Shown here piece by piece: positions 25,491-36,064 of a DNA stretch of 64,000 bases. The stretch covers positions 310,001 to 374,000 of the forward strand of contig JAHCKM010000001.1 of assembly GCA_026125795.1 (NCBI GenBank). The letters are read 5' to 3'. The position numbers and the translations under genes are program-made. Within the stretch, counting starts at the first letter, position 1; each line of letters begins with the position of its first letter. The notes under the pieces are model-generated. The model did no database searches, was not told where the DNA came from, and was given only the letters and a program-made list of their open reading frames with translations. The DNA comes from Burkholderiaceae bacterium (GTDB lineage: Bacteria > Pseudomonadota > Gammaproteobacteria > Burkholderiales > Burkholderiaceae_C).

Positions 25491-26417
25491 TCAAGCGGCG
25501 GCGGTTTCGAGCGCCTTGCGCATCTTCTTCAGCGCGGCCACCTCGATCTGGCGCACGCGTTCGGCGCTGACGCCGTACTCGGCCGCCAGTTCGTGCAGCG
25601 TCATGCCGCCGCTGCTGTCGTCGTTCACCGCCAGCCAGCGCTGCTCGACGATGCGACGGCTGCGCGCATCGAGCGTGTCGAGCGCCGTGCCGATGCCTTG
25701 CGCCATCAGCCGGTCACGCCGGCGCGCCTCCAGCACCTGCGTCGGCTCGCCGCTGTCGTCGGCCAGGTAGGCGATCGGGGCGAACGACTCTTCGTTGTCG
25801 TCGACCTGGGGATCGAGCGCCATGTCGCCGCCGGACAGACGGGTCTCCATCTCGACCACTTCTTCCGGCTTCACGTTGAGCTGGCTGGCGACCTGATCGA
25901 CCTCCGACGGGCTCAGCGTGTTGCGGTGGGTGTCGCCGTCGGCGGCCTCGCTCTTGAGGCTCTGCTTCATTGAGCGCAGGTTGAAGAACAGCTTGCGTTG
26001 CGCCTTCGTCGTGGCCACCTTGACCAGGCGCCAGTTGCGCAGGATGTACTCGTGGATCTCGGCCTTGATCCAGTGCAGCGCATAGCTGACCAGGCGCACG
26101 CCCTGGTCAGGGTCGAAGCGCTTCACCGCCTTCATCAGGCCGACGTTGCCTTCCTGGATCAGATCGCCCTGCGGCAAACCATAGCCGAGGTACTGGCGCG
26201 ACACGGACACCACCAGCCGCAGGTGCGACAGCACCAGTCGACCGGCGGCCTGCACGTCACCCTGGTTGCGCCACTGGCGCGCCAGGTTCGATTCGTCCTC
26301 AGCCGTCAACATCGGCAGGCGATTGACCGCCGAGATATAGGCGTCGAGGTTCCCCAGCGAGGGCATCACGGCCCAAGGGTCACGCAGTGCGAGAGCGGAT
26401 GAGGCGGATTGAGTCAT
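25491..26417 (-). CDS. rpoH: RNA polymerase sigma factor RpoH (sigma-32, heat shock)
   Basis: A 308-residue sigma factor directing RNA polymerase to heat-shock promoters. The RpoH box QRKLFFNLR (in ATTKAQRKLFFNLRSMKQ) separates it from RpoD and RpoS. Region 2 is VVSVSRQYLGYGLPQGDLIQ and FDPDQGVRLVSYALHWIKAEI; region 4.2 is EYGVSAERVRQIEVAALKK. The start MTQSASSALALRDPW at 26417 fits family length (about 285-310). Expression is probably controlled by HrcA through the CIRCE element in its promoter, besides the usual control of sigma-32 stability. Confidence 0.97.
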   Translation of the reverse strand: MTQSASSALALRDPWAVMPSLGNLDAYISAVNRLPMLTAEDESNLARQWRNQGDVQAAGRLVLSHLRLVVSVSRQYLGYGLPQGDLIQEGNVGLMKAVKRFDPDQGVRLVSYALHWIKAEIHEYILRNWRLVKVATTKAQRKLFFNLRSMKQSLKSEAADGDTHRNTLSPSEVDQVASQLNVKPEEVVEMETRLSGGDMALDPQVDDNEESFAPIAYLADDSGEPTQVLEARRRDRLMAQGIGTALDTLDARSRRIVEQRWLAVNDDSSGGMTLHELAAEYGVSAERVRQIEVAALKKMRKALETAAA

Positions 26418-26455
26418 GTGCCTTCTGAACGGAGCCGGTCGGATTGGTTCCCGGG

Positions 26456-26485
26456 ATATTAGCACTCAAGGCGCACGAGTGCTAA
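26456..26485 (-). promoter_or_regulatory. rpoH promoter overlapping CIRCE
   Basis: On the minus strand TTAGCA (26485-26480) and TAATAT (26461-26456) are separated by 18 bp and lie about 40 bp before the rpoH ATG. The -35 hexamer is the left arm of the CIRCE repeat; the -10 shares its right-arm bases TAA. A bound repressor would block both elements. Confidence 0.55.
26459..26485. promoter_or_regulatory. CIRCE operator (HrcA binding site) upstream of rpoH
   Basis: TTAGCACTC (26459-26467), nine bases, then GAGTGCTAA (26477-26485): a perfect match to the consensus CIRCE arms and spacing recognised by the heat-shock repressor HrcA. It lies 42 bp upstream of rpoH. No groESL, dnaK or hrcA gene is in the window, so rpoH is the target here. 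A chance 18-base match with exact spacing is very unlikely. Confidence 0.93.
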
Positions 26486-26539
26486 GACGGCTACGTCACA
26501 CCGATACTCAGACAAGCAATATGCGAGCGCATACTCACA

Positions 26540-27634
26540 TCAGACGTTGAACAGGAAGTTCATCACGTCGCCGTCGCGCACGACGTATTCCTTGCCTTCC
26601 GAGCGCATCTTGCCGGCCTCCTTGGCCGCCTGCTCGCCGCCGTGCGCGACGAAGTCGTCGTAGGCGATGGTCTGTGCCCGGATGAAGCCGCGCTCGAAGT
26701 CGGTGTGGATCACGCCGGCCGCTTGCGGCGCGGTGTCGCCGATGTGGATGGTCCAGGCGCGCACTTCCTTCTCGCCGGCCGTGAAGTAGGTCTGCAGGCC
26801 CAGCAACTTGAAGGCAGCTCGGATGAGGCGGTTCAAGCCCGGTTCGTCCTGCCCCATTTCGGCCAGGAAGAGCTTTCGATCCGCCTCGTCCATTTCGGCC
26901 AGCTCGGCCTCGGTCTTGGCGCAGATCGCCACCACGGGCGCGCCGTCGCGTGCCGCATGTTCGCGCAGCCGGTCGAGCAGCGGGTTGTTCTGGAATCCAT
27001 CCTCGGCGACGTTGGCCACGTACATCGCCGGCTTGGCGGTGATCAGGCACAGCGGCCTGAGTACCACCCACTCCTCCTTGCTGAAACTGAGGGCGCGCAC
27101 GGGCTTGCCTTCATTGAGCGCGGCCAGGCAGCGGTTGAGCACGTCGACCAGCCGCTGTGCTTCCTTGTCCCCGCCGGCCTTGGCCAGCTTGCTGTTGCGC
27201 TGCAGGCTCTTTTCCACCGTCGACAGGTCGGCCAGGCACAGCTCGGTCTGGATCACCTCGATGTCGGACACCGGATCGACCTTGCCGGCCACGTGGATCA
27301 CGTTGCCGTCCTCGAAGCAGCGCACCACGTTGACGACCGCGTCGGTCTCGCGGATGTGCGACAGGAACTGGTTGCCCAAGCCCTCGCCCTTGCTGGCGCC
27401 GGCCACCAGCCCCGCGATGTCGACGAACTCGACGATGGCCGGCACCACGCGCTCGGGCTTGACGATGGCCGCCAGCTTGGCGAGCCGCGCGTCGGGCAGC
27501 TCCACCACCCCCACGTTGGGCTCGATGGTGCAGAACGGGTAGTTCTCGGCGGCGATGCCGGCCTTGGTCAACGCGTTGAACAGGGTCGACTTGCCGACGT
27601 TGGGCAGGCCCACGATGCCGCACTTCAGGCTCAT
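26540..27634 (-). CDS. ychF: Redox-regulated ATPase YchF (OBG-family P-loop protein)
   Basis: A 364-residue cytosolic protein of the Obg-HflX group. The P-loop is [21 protein letters not shown] (start at residue 6), followed by [20 protein letters not shown] (G3 region) and a C-terminal TGS domain ending VMNFLFNV. YchF binds ATP rather than GTP, interacts with ribosomes and catalase, and responds to oxidative stress. Length is the usual 363-365. rpoH lies downstream on the same strand but has its own promoter. Confidence 0.97.
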   Translation of the reverse strand: MSLKCGIVGLPNVGKSTLFNALTKAGIAAENYPFCTIEPNVGVVELPDARLAKLAAIVKPERVVPAIVEFVDIAGLVAGASKGEGLGNQFLSHIRETDAVVNVVRCFEDGNVIHVAGKVDPVSDIEVIQTELCLADLSTVEKSLQRNSKLAKAGGDKEAQRLVDVLNRCLAALNEGKPVRALSFSKEEWVVLRPLCLITAKPAMYVANVAEDGFQNNPLLDRLREHAARDGAPVVAICAKTEAELAEMDEADRKLFLAEMGQDEPGLNRLIRAAFKLLGLQTYFTAGEKEVRAWTIHIGDTAPQAAGVIHTDFERGFIRAQTIAYDDFVAHGGEQAAKEAGKMRSEGKEYVVRDGDVMNFLFNV

Positions 27635-27696
27635 GGCTGACTTCCTCTGGGTGGGGGAAATGTGGCGGCGGGATCCGGCGCCAGGGGAAGGACGCG

Positions 27697-27722
27697 ATTT
27701 TAGGGCGCCGGCACGGCGCCCT
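27697..27722 (-). terminator. Strong hairpin between MOSC gene and ychF, with TAAAAT
   Basis: A perfect 9-bp stem (27702-27710 with 27714-27722, arms AGGGCGCCG and CGGCGCCCT, 3-base loop) lies just after the MOSC gene stop in the minus direction. On that strand it is followed by AAAATCG, not a T-tract, so termination is uncertain. TAAAAT (27702-27697) could be the -10 box of ychF; no convincing -35 was seen. Confidence 0.4.
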
Positions 27723-27731
27723 AGGCCGCCG

Positions 27732-28586
27732 TCACCCGAACCGGATCGTCGCCTGCCCCCGTGTGCCCACCGCGAGCCGGCGCTCCAGGCCTTCCTCGAC
27801 GATGGCGTTCATGCCGAACGTGACTTGGCCGTCCATGCGCGCGTCGGCACGGTAGGCGGCCAGTTCGTCGCCAACCGCATGACCCGCTTCGCCAGACTCG
27901 GGATCGACGTCGGGGATCGAGCAGCGGGTACACGGCTTGACCAGCCGCAGCACCACCGGGCCGTCGGGGCCCTCGAACATGATGCGATCGATCCAGTCCT
28001 CCTCGTGCGGCTGCAGCCCTTGGAGCAGCAGGTTGGGCCGGAAGCGATCGGACTGCACCGGACGCTCGCCGCGCGCCTGCAGCCGTGCGTTGAGCCCATC
28101 CACCGCAGCAGATGACAGCACCAGCAGCGAAAACGCGTCGGCGAACGCCGTCAGCGCTCGCAGCTCGCCGGTCCAGCGCGGGTCGCTGACGCGTTGCACC
28201 TCGGGGTAGAAGCGCGCCAGCCGGACGCCTCGGCCCAGGAAATCGCTGAACCATTGCGCCGCCAGATCGCCCATGTCGCCCGCCGCCAGCTCATCGCTCC
28301 ATACGCGCACGCGCGTTTCGCGTTCGATCGCGTCGAGCGCCAGATGCAGCGCCAGCATGCCCGGCGCGCGCAGCACGAGATCGTTGAAGCGCAACGTCGG
28401 ACGCACCAGCGCCAGCTTGGGGCATTCGCGCTGCGAGACGAACTCGCCGGCCTCGTCGACCACCATCCATTGGCGGTCCCACTCGAGGCCCGTCTCGGTG
28501 ACCAGCGCCTGATTGAGCGCGATGCGGGCGCACGACTTGACCGGGTGCACGTACAGCCCGGCGATGGAGACGGTTTGCTCACTCAT
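27732..28586 (-). CDS. MOSC domain protein (MOSC_N plus MOSC)
   Basis: A 284-residue protein with an N-terminal MOSC_N beta-barrel ([14 protein letters not shown] at residues 5-18; [20 protein letters not shown]) and a MOSC domain. The conserved cysteine in the segment [18 protein letters not shown] probably binds molybdenum cofactor. Relatives include YcbX and mARC, which reduce N-hydroxylated compounds; YcbX carries an extra ferredoxin domain that is absent here, so an electron donor would have to be separate. Substrate unknown. Confidence 0.9.
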   Translation of the reverse strand: MSEQTVSIAGLYVHPVKSCARIALNQALVTETGLEWDRQWMVVDEAGEFVSQRECPKLALVRPTLRFNDLVLRAPGMLALHLALDAIERETRVRVWSDELAAGDMGDLAAQWFSDFLGRGVRLARFYPEVQRVSDPRWTGELRALTAFADAFSLLVLSSAAVDGLNARLQARGERPVQSDRFRPNLLLQGLQPHEEDWIDRIMFEGPDGPVVLRLVKPCTRCSIPDVDPESGEAGHAVGDELAAYRADARMDGQVTFGMNAIVEEGLERRLAVGTRGQATIRFG

Positions 28587-28659
28587 GACGGCGGCGATTG
28601 TGCCGTGCCGGCGGCCGCCGATGGCGCTGCCTACAATGCGCCCATGAAAGGGCCCTCAA

Positions 28660-28788
28660 GCTCGCTTCGTTGGCTGCGGCCGGCACTTCGCGCCTTCACA
28701 TCGCTCCGCGATGTGAGCCCGCGCCGCAACCTTCGGTTGTCACCGCCCCCCGAGTGGATGCATCAGCGGCTTCGGGCGGCCGGGCGCC
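28660..28788 (+). repeat. Dispersed GC-rich intergenic repeat, copy 3 (expanded)
   Basis: Ends with GCGGCTTCGGGCGGCCGGGC directly before the GTG start of the flavoprotein gene, like copies 1 and 2. It carries an inserted middle part with a perfect hairpin TCACATCGC-TCC-GCGATGTGA (28696-28716) and a smaller one, CAACC-TTC-GGTTG (28727-28739). The C-run is present (ACCGCCCCCC) but its G-run partner is degenerate. Confidence 0.5.
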
Positions 28789-28789
28789 C

Positions 28790-29896
28790 GTGAAGACGGC
28801 GGACGTCGCCATCCACGGGCGTGGTGCCGTGGCTTGTTGCCTGGCACTGGCGCTGAACCAACAGGGGTTGCGCGTGGCCCTGAGCGCAGCGCCGCGGGAG
28901 ACGGCCCTGGCCGACGTGCGCGCCTATGCGCTCAACCTGTCCTCGCGCCGGCTGCTGCGCGAGCTCAAGGTCTGGGACACGCTGCCCGGCGATGCGGTGA
29001 CGCCGGTGCACGACATGGACGTTCGCGGCGACCGTGCCGGTGCGCACCTGGGATTTTCGTCGTGGACCCAATGTGTCGACGCGTTGGCGTGGATCGTCGA
29101 CGCGGGCGCGCTGGAGACTGCGCTGCAGCAGGCGTTGCAGTATGCCCCGCACGTGCAGCGGCATGAGGTCTTGCCGCCCGCTGCGCTGCGCGTCTATGCC
29201 GAAGGCAAGGACTCCACATCGCGTGCCGCGCTGCCGGTGCAGTGGCAGCGCCACGCGTATGGCCATTCGGCGATCGCCGCACGGCTGGAGTCGGCGGATC
29301 CCCACGGCAACGTGGCGCACCAATGGTTTCGGGCACCGGATGTCCTCGCCCTGTTGCCGTTCGATCGGCCGGTTGCCGGCCGATCGTTCGCGCTCGTATG
29401 GTCGTTGCCGCAGGCCGAGGCCGACCGCTTGTCGCGGCTCGATGCCGCGTCGTTCGAGGCCGAGTTGGCGCAGGCTTGTGTCGGAGGTCCGCGTGACCTG
29501 AAGCTGGCCAGCGAACGCGCCGCCTGGCCACTGGCGCTGGCCAGCGCCACGCCGGTGTGCGGCCCGGGCTGGGTGCTGATCGGCGACGCCGCCCACGTGG
29601 TGCATCCGCTGGCCGGGCAGGGTCTGAACCTGGGCCTGGGCGACGTGCGGTTGTTGACGGACACGTTGCGGCAGCGCGAACCGTGGCGCGCGCCGGGAGA
29701 CGAGCGCCTGTTGCGCCGCTATGCCCGCGCCCGCGCGTGGCCGGTGTGGGCCATGTCGCGCCTGACCGATGCACTCGTGCACGGTTTTGCCTCAGACGGA
29801 CGCTGGCAGCGGGAACTTCGCAACCGCGGCATGGGTCTGGTTGACCGCGCCCCCGCGATCAAGCGCTGGCTGGCCGCGCAGGCCCTCGAGGGTTGA
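28790..29896 (+). CDS. UbiH/Coq6-family FAD-dependent monooxygenase
   Basis: A 368-residue flavoprotein of the ubiquinone hydroxylase family. The second FAD motif WVLIGDAAHVVHPLAGQGLNLGLGDV (near residue 263) is intact. The N-terminal dinucleotide fold is present but its glycine motif is atypical (VAIHGRGAVACCLALAL). ADVRAYALNLSSRRLL is also family-like. It probably hydroxylates a polyprenyl-benzoquinone ring in ubiquinone synthesis. The GTG at 28790 lies right after a repeat; an ATG at 28652 is in another frame. Longer in-frame starts would read through the repeat. Confidence 0.83.
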   Translation: MKTADVAIHGRGAVACCLALALNQQGLRVALSAAPRETALADVRAYALNLSSRRLLRELKVWDTLPGDAVTPVHDMDVRGDRAGAHLGFSSWTQCVDALAWIVDAGALETALQQALQYAPHVQRHEVLPPAALRVYAEGKDSTSRAALPVQWQRHAYGHSAIAARLESADPHGNVAHQWFRAPDVLALLPFDRPVAGRSFALVWSLPQAEADRLSRLDAASFEAELAQACVGGPRDLKLASERAAWPLALASATPVCGPGWVLIGDAAHVVHPLAGQGLNLGLGDVRLLTDTLRQREPWRAPGDERLLRRYARARAWPVWAMSRLTDALVHGFASDGRWQRELRNRGMGLVDRAPAIKRWLAAQALEG

Positions 29897-29909
29897 ACAA
29901 GGAATGCAG

Positions 29910-30629
29910 ATGTCGAAATTCGCTGCGGTGTGCGCCGCGTTGTCATTGGGCTTGGCCGGTGGCGTCCTGGCTGACGAGGCATCGATCCGCAAGAATCTGG
30001 CCGAGCGCCTGCCCAACTTTCCGCCGATCGACGAGGTCAGCAAGACCCCGATTCCCGGCATCTACGAGGTGCGGGTCGGCGTGGAGGTCTTCTACACCGA
30101 TGAACACGGCCACTACGTCATCCAGGGCAACCTGATCGACACCAAGACGCGCTCCAACCTGACCGAGGCGCGCATCGCCAAGCTGACGCAGATCGATTTC
30201 GCCAGCCTGCCGCTGAAGGACGCGATCCTGATCAAGCAGGGAAGCGGCGCGCGCAAGATCGCCGTGTTCGGCGACCCCAACTGCGGCTACTGCAAGCGGC
30301 TCGAGCGCGACCTTGTGGCGTTGAAGGACGTGTCGATCTACACCTTCCTGTTGCCGATTCTCGGCCCCGATTCCAACGCCAAATCGCGCGACATCTGGTG
30401 TGCGCGCGACCGGGCCAAGGCCTGGCGCACGTGGATGGTCGATGGCAACGTGCCGGCAAAGGCCGCCGGACCGTGCGACACCGGCGCGCTGGAGCGCAAC
30501 CTGGCGCTGGGCGAACGCCACCGCGTCAACGGCACCCCGGCCATCGTGTTCGAGGACGGCACGCGCGCGCCGGGGGCTCTGCCGGCCGAGCAGATCGAGA
30601 ACCGTCTGGTCGCCGCAGCCAAGCGCTGA
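29910..30629 (+). CDS. DsbC-like periplasmic thiol:disulfide interchange protein
   Basis: A 239-residue protein with a Sec signal peptide ending LAGGVLA-DE. The N-terminal dimerisation domain (IYEVRVGVEVFYTDEHGHYV) precedes the thioredoxin fold. The active site is DPNCGYCKRLE with Cys125 and Cys128; the cis-proline loop is VNGTPAIVF. Another cysteine pair (IWCARD, GPCDTG) may form the structural disulfide seen in DsbC. It isomerises wrong disulfides in the periplasm. I chose the ATG at 29910 because AAGGA sits at the right distance; an ATG two codons upstream lies too close to it. Confidence 0.93.
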   Translation: MSKFAAVCAALSLGLAGGVLADEASIRKNLAERLPNFPPIDEVSKTPIPGIYEVRVGVEVFYTDEHGHYVIQGNLIDTKTRSNLTEARIAKLTQIDFASLPLKDAILIKQGSGARKIAVFGDPNCGYCKRLERDLVALKDVSIYTFLLPILGPDSNAKSRDIWCARDRAKAWRTWMVDGNVPAKAAGPCDTGALERNLALGERHRVNGTPAIVFEDGTRAPGALPAEQIENRLVAAAKR

Positions 30630-30681
30630 GGCCTGGGCGCCGGCAGGGGCGCCGCGCGCCCGCGCGCGACAATGCCGCCCC

Positions 30682-32421
30682 ATGCCCGCCTACCGCATCG
30701 AGATTGCCGATCGGCTGACCCACCACTTTCGCGTCACGATGACGCTCAAGGCGCCGGCAGCCGAGCAGGCCCTGAGCCTGCCGGTCTGGATCCCGGGCAG
30801 TTATCTGGTGCGCGAGTTCGCGCGCCACCTGTCGGAGTTCAAGGCGCACCAGGGTGCGCGCGAGGTGCAGTTGCAGCAGACCGACAAGTCCCGCTGGATT
30901 GCGCCGTGCAGCGGCAACGCCACGCTGCAGGTGAGTTACCGGGTGTATGCGTTCGACACGTCGGTGCGCGCCGCCTTCCTCGACACCGACCGCGGCTTCT
31001 TCAACGGCACGGGCCTGTGCCTGCGCGCCGAAGGGCACGAGGCGACGCGTCACCAGATCGAGCTGGCCGGCCTGCCGCGCGACTGGGACGTTGCCACCGC
31101 GATGCCGGTGCTCGCGGGGCGTGCGCGGGTCTACGAGGCGGCAGACTACGACGAACTGGTCGACCATCCGTTCGAGCTCGGAGCGTTCTGGCGCGGCGCG
31201 TTCGAAGCGCGCGGCGTGTCGCACGAGTTTGTCGTCAGCGGTGTCCCGCCGGCGTTCGACGGCGAGCGGCTGCTGGCCGATGCCAAGGCGATCTGCGAGG
31301 TGCAGATCGCGCTGTGGCATGGCCGCGGCGCAAAGGTGCGGCCGCCGTTCGAGCGCTACGTGTTCCTGCTCCACACCGTCGAAGAAGGCCGCGGAGGCCT
31401 GGAGCACCGAGCGAGCACCGCACTGCTGGCCCCGCGGCGCTCGCTGCCCAGGTCCGGAATGGGCGCGCCGACCGATGCATACGTGGACCTGCTCGGGCTG
31501 ATCAGCCACGAGTACTTTCATGCCTGGAACGTCAAGCGCATGCGGCCGAGCGAGTTCGCGCGATTCGACTATGGCCGCGAGAACTACACCGAGCTGCTGT
31601 GGTTCTTTGAAGGCTTCACGTCCTACTACGACGACCTGATGCTGCTGCGTTGCGGCGCCATCGACGCGCCGCGTTACCTCGGGCTGCTGGCCAAGACCAT
31701 CAACGGCGTGCTGGCCACGCCGGGCCGCTTTGTGCAAAGCGTGGCGCGGTCGAGCTTCGACGCCTGGATCAAGCTGTACCGTCCCGACGAGAACTCGCCG
31801 AACGCATCGGTGAGCTATTACGCAAAAGGCGCGTTGGTCGGCCTGGCGCTCGATCTGAGCCTGCGCCAGCTGGGCTCGTCGCTCGATGCGATCCTGCGCA
31901 CGCTGTGGCGCGCCACCGAGGGCGGACCGCTGCACGAAGCGCAGGTGCTGCAGGCCGTCGAAGAGGTGGCCGGCCGCGCCGCCGCGCGCGAGCTGGGCCA
32001 GTGGGTGCATGGCACGCAAGACCCACCGTTGCAGCGGCTGCTCGAAGGCGCCGGCGTGTCGGTGCAGCACGAGCCCACGCCGCTGGCCGCCGGCCTGGGC
32101 TTGCGCCTGAGCGAAGGACCGGTGAGCGGCGTGCAGGTCAAGTCGGTGCTGGTCGACAGCCCGGCGGCACGCGCGGGTGTCAGCGCGGGCGACGAGATCC
32201 TGGCGGTCGACGGCTGGCGCATCCGCCGCCTCGACGAAGCGCTGCAGTGGTCGGGCAAGGACCAGCCGCTGGAGCTGCTGCTGGTGCGTGATCAGCGCCT
32301 GCGCAGCGCGATCGTGGTGCCCGACGCGCGTTCGCCGCTGCGCCAGCAATGGCGCCTTGGCCTCGAGGCATCGCCTTCGGCGCAGGCGCTGACAAGGCGA
32401 CGCGCGTGGCTCGGCTGCTGA
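30682..32421 (+). CDS. M61-family (glycyl aminopeptidase-like) metalloprotease with PDZ domain
   Basis: A 579-residue protein. The N-terminal beta domain opens with the family pattern LSLPVWIPGSYLVREFARH. The zinc motif is HEYFH (residues 276-280) in LISHEYFHAWNVKRMRP, with the third-ligand glutamate probably in LLWFFEGFTSYYDD. A C-terminal PDZ-like part contains SVLVDSPAARAGVSAGDEIL (about residues 490-510). No signal peptide is seen, so it is probably cytosolic. Substrates are unknown; family members cleave N-terminal glycine or alanine. It overlaps the next gene by 16 bp. Confidence 0.93.
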   Translation: MPAYRIEIADRLTHHFRVTMTLKAPAAEQALSLPVWIPGSYLVREFARHLSEFKAHQGAREVQLQQTDKSRWIAPCSGNATLQVSYRVYAFDTSVRAAFLDTDRGFFNGTGLCLRAEGHEATRHQIELAGLPRDWDVATAMPVLAGRARVYEAADYDELVDHPFELGAFWRGAFEARGVSHEFVVSGVPPAFDGERLLADAKAICEVQIALWHGRGAKVRPPFERYVFLLHTVEEGRGGLEHRASTALLAPRRSLPRSGMGAPTDAYVDLLGLISHEYFHAWNVKRMRPSEFARFDYGRENYTELLWFFEGFTSYYDDLMLLRCGAIDAPRYLGLLAKTINGVLATPGRFVQSVARSSFDAWIKLYRPDENSPNASVSYYAKGALVGLALDLSLRQLGSSLDAILRTLWRATEGGPLHEAQVLQAVEEVAGRAAARELGQWVHGTQDPPLQRLLEGAGVSVQHEPTPLAAGLGLRLSEGPVSGVQVKSVLVDSPAARAGVSAGDEILAVDGWRIRRLDEALQWSGKDQPLELLLVRDQRLRSAIVVPDARSPLRQQWRLGLEASPSAQALTRRRAWLGC

Positions 32422-33581
32422 GCGCCGAGTCACCGCTCAAGCGCCCGGCCGGGGTGGCCCTGTTGGTGGGCGTGACCCTGGCTCACCTGTGGCTCGGCGA
32501 CGAGCTGATGGAAGACCGGCTCGGCTTTGGCGCCGGCCAGCGGCAGATGCAGCGCATCGAGGTGACCTATGTGCGCGAGCTGGCGCTGGCGCCGCCGCCC
32601 CAAGCGCCCGCACCGCCGCGCCGCGCGGCGCGGCCGCGCAAGGCGGTGGCGGCCAAGGCCCCGGCATCGGCGCCGCGCGCGGCGTCGGAGCCTTCGGTAC
32701 CGGTGCTCGCCAAGGTCGAAGAGCCGGCCCCGCCACCGCTCGTCGAACCGGTGCTGCCACCACGGGTCGAGCCGGTACTGCCCCCGCTGGGGGAGCCTTC
32801 GCCTCCCATGGCAGTCGCGAGCGAGCCGGCGGCATCGGCCCCGGACCCTGCGCCCACCGCGCCGACGGCGGTGGCCGCGATCGCCCCGGCGCCGGCCAGT
32901 GCTCCGGCCTTCGAATGGCCGCCGTCGACGCGGCTGACCTACGGTCTGACCGGCTACTACCGCGGCGACGTGCAGGGCTCGGCCAGCGTCGAATGGATCC
33001 GCTCGGGCTTGCGCTACCAGGTGCACCTGGAGGCGGTGGTCGGGCCGCCGTTCGCTCCTTTGCTCGTGCGCCGCGCCAGCAGCGAAGGCGAACTGAGCGA
33101 GGCCGGGCTCTCCCCCAGGCGCTTTGAGGGCGAGCAGCGCGTGGCGTTCAGGAGCCGCCGCTGGGCCATGACCTTCGAACCCGACCGGGTGTACCTGCCG
33201 GATGGCCGCGAGGTGCAGGCCGCGCCCGGCGTGCAGGATGAAGCAAGCCTGTTCGTGCAACTGACGTGGCTGTTCACCACGCAGCCGCACCTGCTGCAAC
33301 CGGGGCGTACGGTCGAGGTGCCGCTTGCGTTGCCGCGCCGCGTGGAGCCCTGGCGCTACGACGTGGTGGGCGAAGAGACGCTGCAGATGCCGTTTGCGCA
33401 GGTGCCCACGATGCACGTGAAGCCGCGTCGCCTGGCCAAGCCCGCCGGCGAACTGACCGCCGAGATGTGGTTTGCGCCCGGACTGCAGTACCTGCCGGTG
33501 CGCATCCTGATCCACCAGGACGCGCAGACCTTCATCGACCTGACGCTGCAACGGGCGCCGCAGCAGGCTTCCACGCGTTGA
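32406..33581 (+). CDS. DUF3108 domain protein with proline/alanine-rich linker
   Basis: A 391-residue protein. An N-terminal hydrophobic segment (about residues 15-30) is followed by a roughly 110-residue linker very rich in Pro, Ala, Glu and Val ([28 protein letters not shown]), then a C-terminal domain (from about residue 175) with [21 protein letters not shown] and [14 protein letters not shown] typical of DUF3108. The layout suggests an envelope protein anchored in the inner membrane whose domain reaches through the periplasm, as with TonB-like linkers. Function unknown. GTG 32406 is a guess that keeps the helix; ATG 32349 is the alternative and would overlap the peptidase gene by 73 bp. 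Confidence 0.8.
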   Translation: MARLLSAESPLKRPAGVALLVGVTLAHLWLGDELMEDRLGFGAGQRQMQRIEVTYVRELALAPPPQAPAPPRRAARPRKAVAAKAPASAPRAASEPSVPVLAKVEEPAPPPLVEPVLPPRVEPVLPPLGEPSPPMAVASEPAASAPDPAPTAPTAVAAIAPAPASAPAFEWPPSTRLTYGLTGYYRGDVQGSASVEWIRSGLRYQVHLEAVVGPPFAPLLVRRASSEGELSEAGLSPRRFEGEQRVAFRSRRWAMTFEPDRVYLPDGREVQAAPGVQDEASLFVQLTWLFTTQPHLLQPGRTVEVPLALPRRVEPWRYDVVGEETLQMPFAQVPTMHVKPRRLAKPAGELTAEMWFAPGLQYLPVRILIHQDAQTFIDLTLQRAPQQASTR

Positions 33582-33633
33582 ATCCGCGCTGCCTGTGCTG
33601 CAATCTTGCATGAACGCCTCCACTGGAGCCCCC

Positions 33634-34422
33634 ATGACCGAGCCGCTGATCCTCACATCGACCCATGGCGACGGCGCACGCCGCATCGGCCTGGCCCGGC
33701 TGAACCGGCCCAAGCAGCTCAATGCGTTGAACGACGCGCTGATGGACGAGCTCGGCGCCGCGCTGCTGGCGTTTGACGCCGACGACGGCATCGGCTGCAT
33801 CGTGGTCACCGGCAGCGACAAGGCCTTTGCCGCCGGTGCCGACATCGCCGCGATGGCGAAGTACAACTACATGGACGTGCATCGCAACGAATTCATCACG
33901 CGCAACTGGGAGACGATCCGGCGCGTGCGCAAGCCGGTGATCGCAGCGGTGGCCGGCTTTGCGCTCGGCGGCGGCTGCGAGCTGGCGATGATGTGCGACT
34001 TCATCATCGCCGCCGAAACGGCCCGGTTCGGTCAACCCGAGATCAAGATCGGCATCATGCCCGGCGCCGGCGGCACGCAGCGGCTGCCGCGCGCGGTGGG
34101 CAAGAGCAAGGCGATGGACATGATCCTGACGGCGCGCATGATGGACGCGGCCGAGGCCGAACGCGCCGGGCTGGTCTCGCGTGTGGTGCCGGCCGACAAG
34201 CTGATGGATGAAGCCTTCAGCGCCGCAGCCGCCATCTGCGCGATGAGTGGCCCGAGCGTGGCCATGGCCAAGGAGGCCGTCAACCGCGCGTTCGAAGCGC
34301 CGCTGTCCGACGGCGTGATGTTCGAGCGGCGCCTGTTCCACTCGCTGTTCGCGACCGAGGATCAGAAGGAAGGCATGGACGCCTTCCTGAACAAGCGCAG
34401 CCCGAAGTTCAAGAACGCCTGA
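33634..34422 (+). CDS. Enoyl-CoA hydratase
   Basis: A 262-residue crotonase-fold enzyme hydrating trans-2-enoyl-CoA in fatty-acid or aromatic degradation. The oxyanion-hole loops are [12 protein letters not shown] and [16 protein letters not shown], containing the first catalytic Glu; the second is in [20 protein letters not shown]. It ends KRSPKFKNA, a common C-terminus for mitochondrial-type ECHS1 homologues. The start at 33634 is favoured by a GGAG five bases upstream; an in-frame ATG at 33610 has no such site. It converges on lysS with a 5-bp gap. Confidence 0.95.
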   Translation: MTEPLILTSTHGDGARRIGLARLNRPKQLNALNDALMDELGAALLAFDADDGIGCIVVTGSDKAFAAGADIAAMAKYNYMDVHRNEFITRNWETIRRVRKPVIAAVAGFALGGGCELAMMCDFIIAAETARFGQPEIKIGIMPGAGGTQRLPRAVGKSKAMDMILTARMMDAAEAERAGLVSRVVPADKLMDEAFSAAAAICAMSGPSVAMAKEAVNRAFEAPLSDGVMFERRLFHSLFATEDQKEGMDAFLNKRSPKFKNA

Positions 34423-34427
34423 GCGGC

Positions 34428-35939
<1,512 letters not shown>

Positions 35940-35965
35940 GGCGATTCGCGCGGCCAAAGGATCGA

Positions 35966-35971
35966 ATTGTA
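35966..35971 (-). promoter_or_regulatory. Candidate -10 box of lysS
   Basis: TACAAT on the minus strand, 27 bp before the lysS ATG, in the only AT-rich patch of the 125-bp divergent region. No clear -35 was found; the place is taken by a GGGGC/GCCCC inverted repeat (35977-35992). Confidence 0.35.
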
Positions 35972-36064
35972 GGTTTGGGGCTCGCTGGCCCCACTAATCA
36001 AGGTGCGCCAGAGGGCGCGAGGGATAATCCGCCGCATGCGCGGCACACCTTCGCACACGCGACC

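Noticed and set aside
27702-27722. Hairpin after the MOSC gene as a canonical terminator
   Set aside because: The stem is perfect but followed by A residues on the transcribed strand; kept only as a low-confidence feature.
30526-32433. 635-codon minus-strand open frame opposite the M61 peptidase
   Set aside because: Arg/Gln/His-rich shadow; the plus-strand HEYFH metalloprotease is clear.
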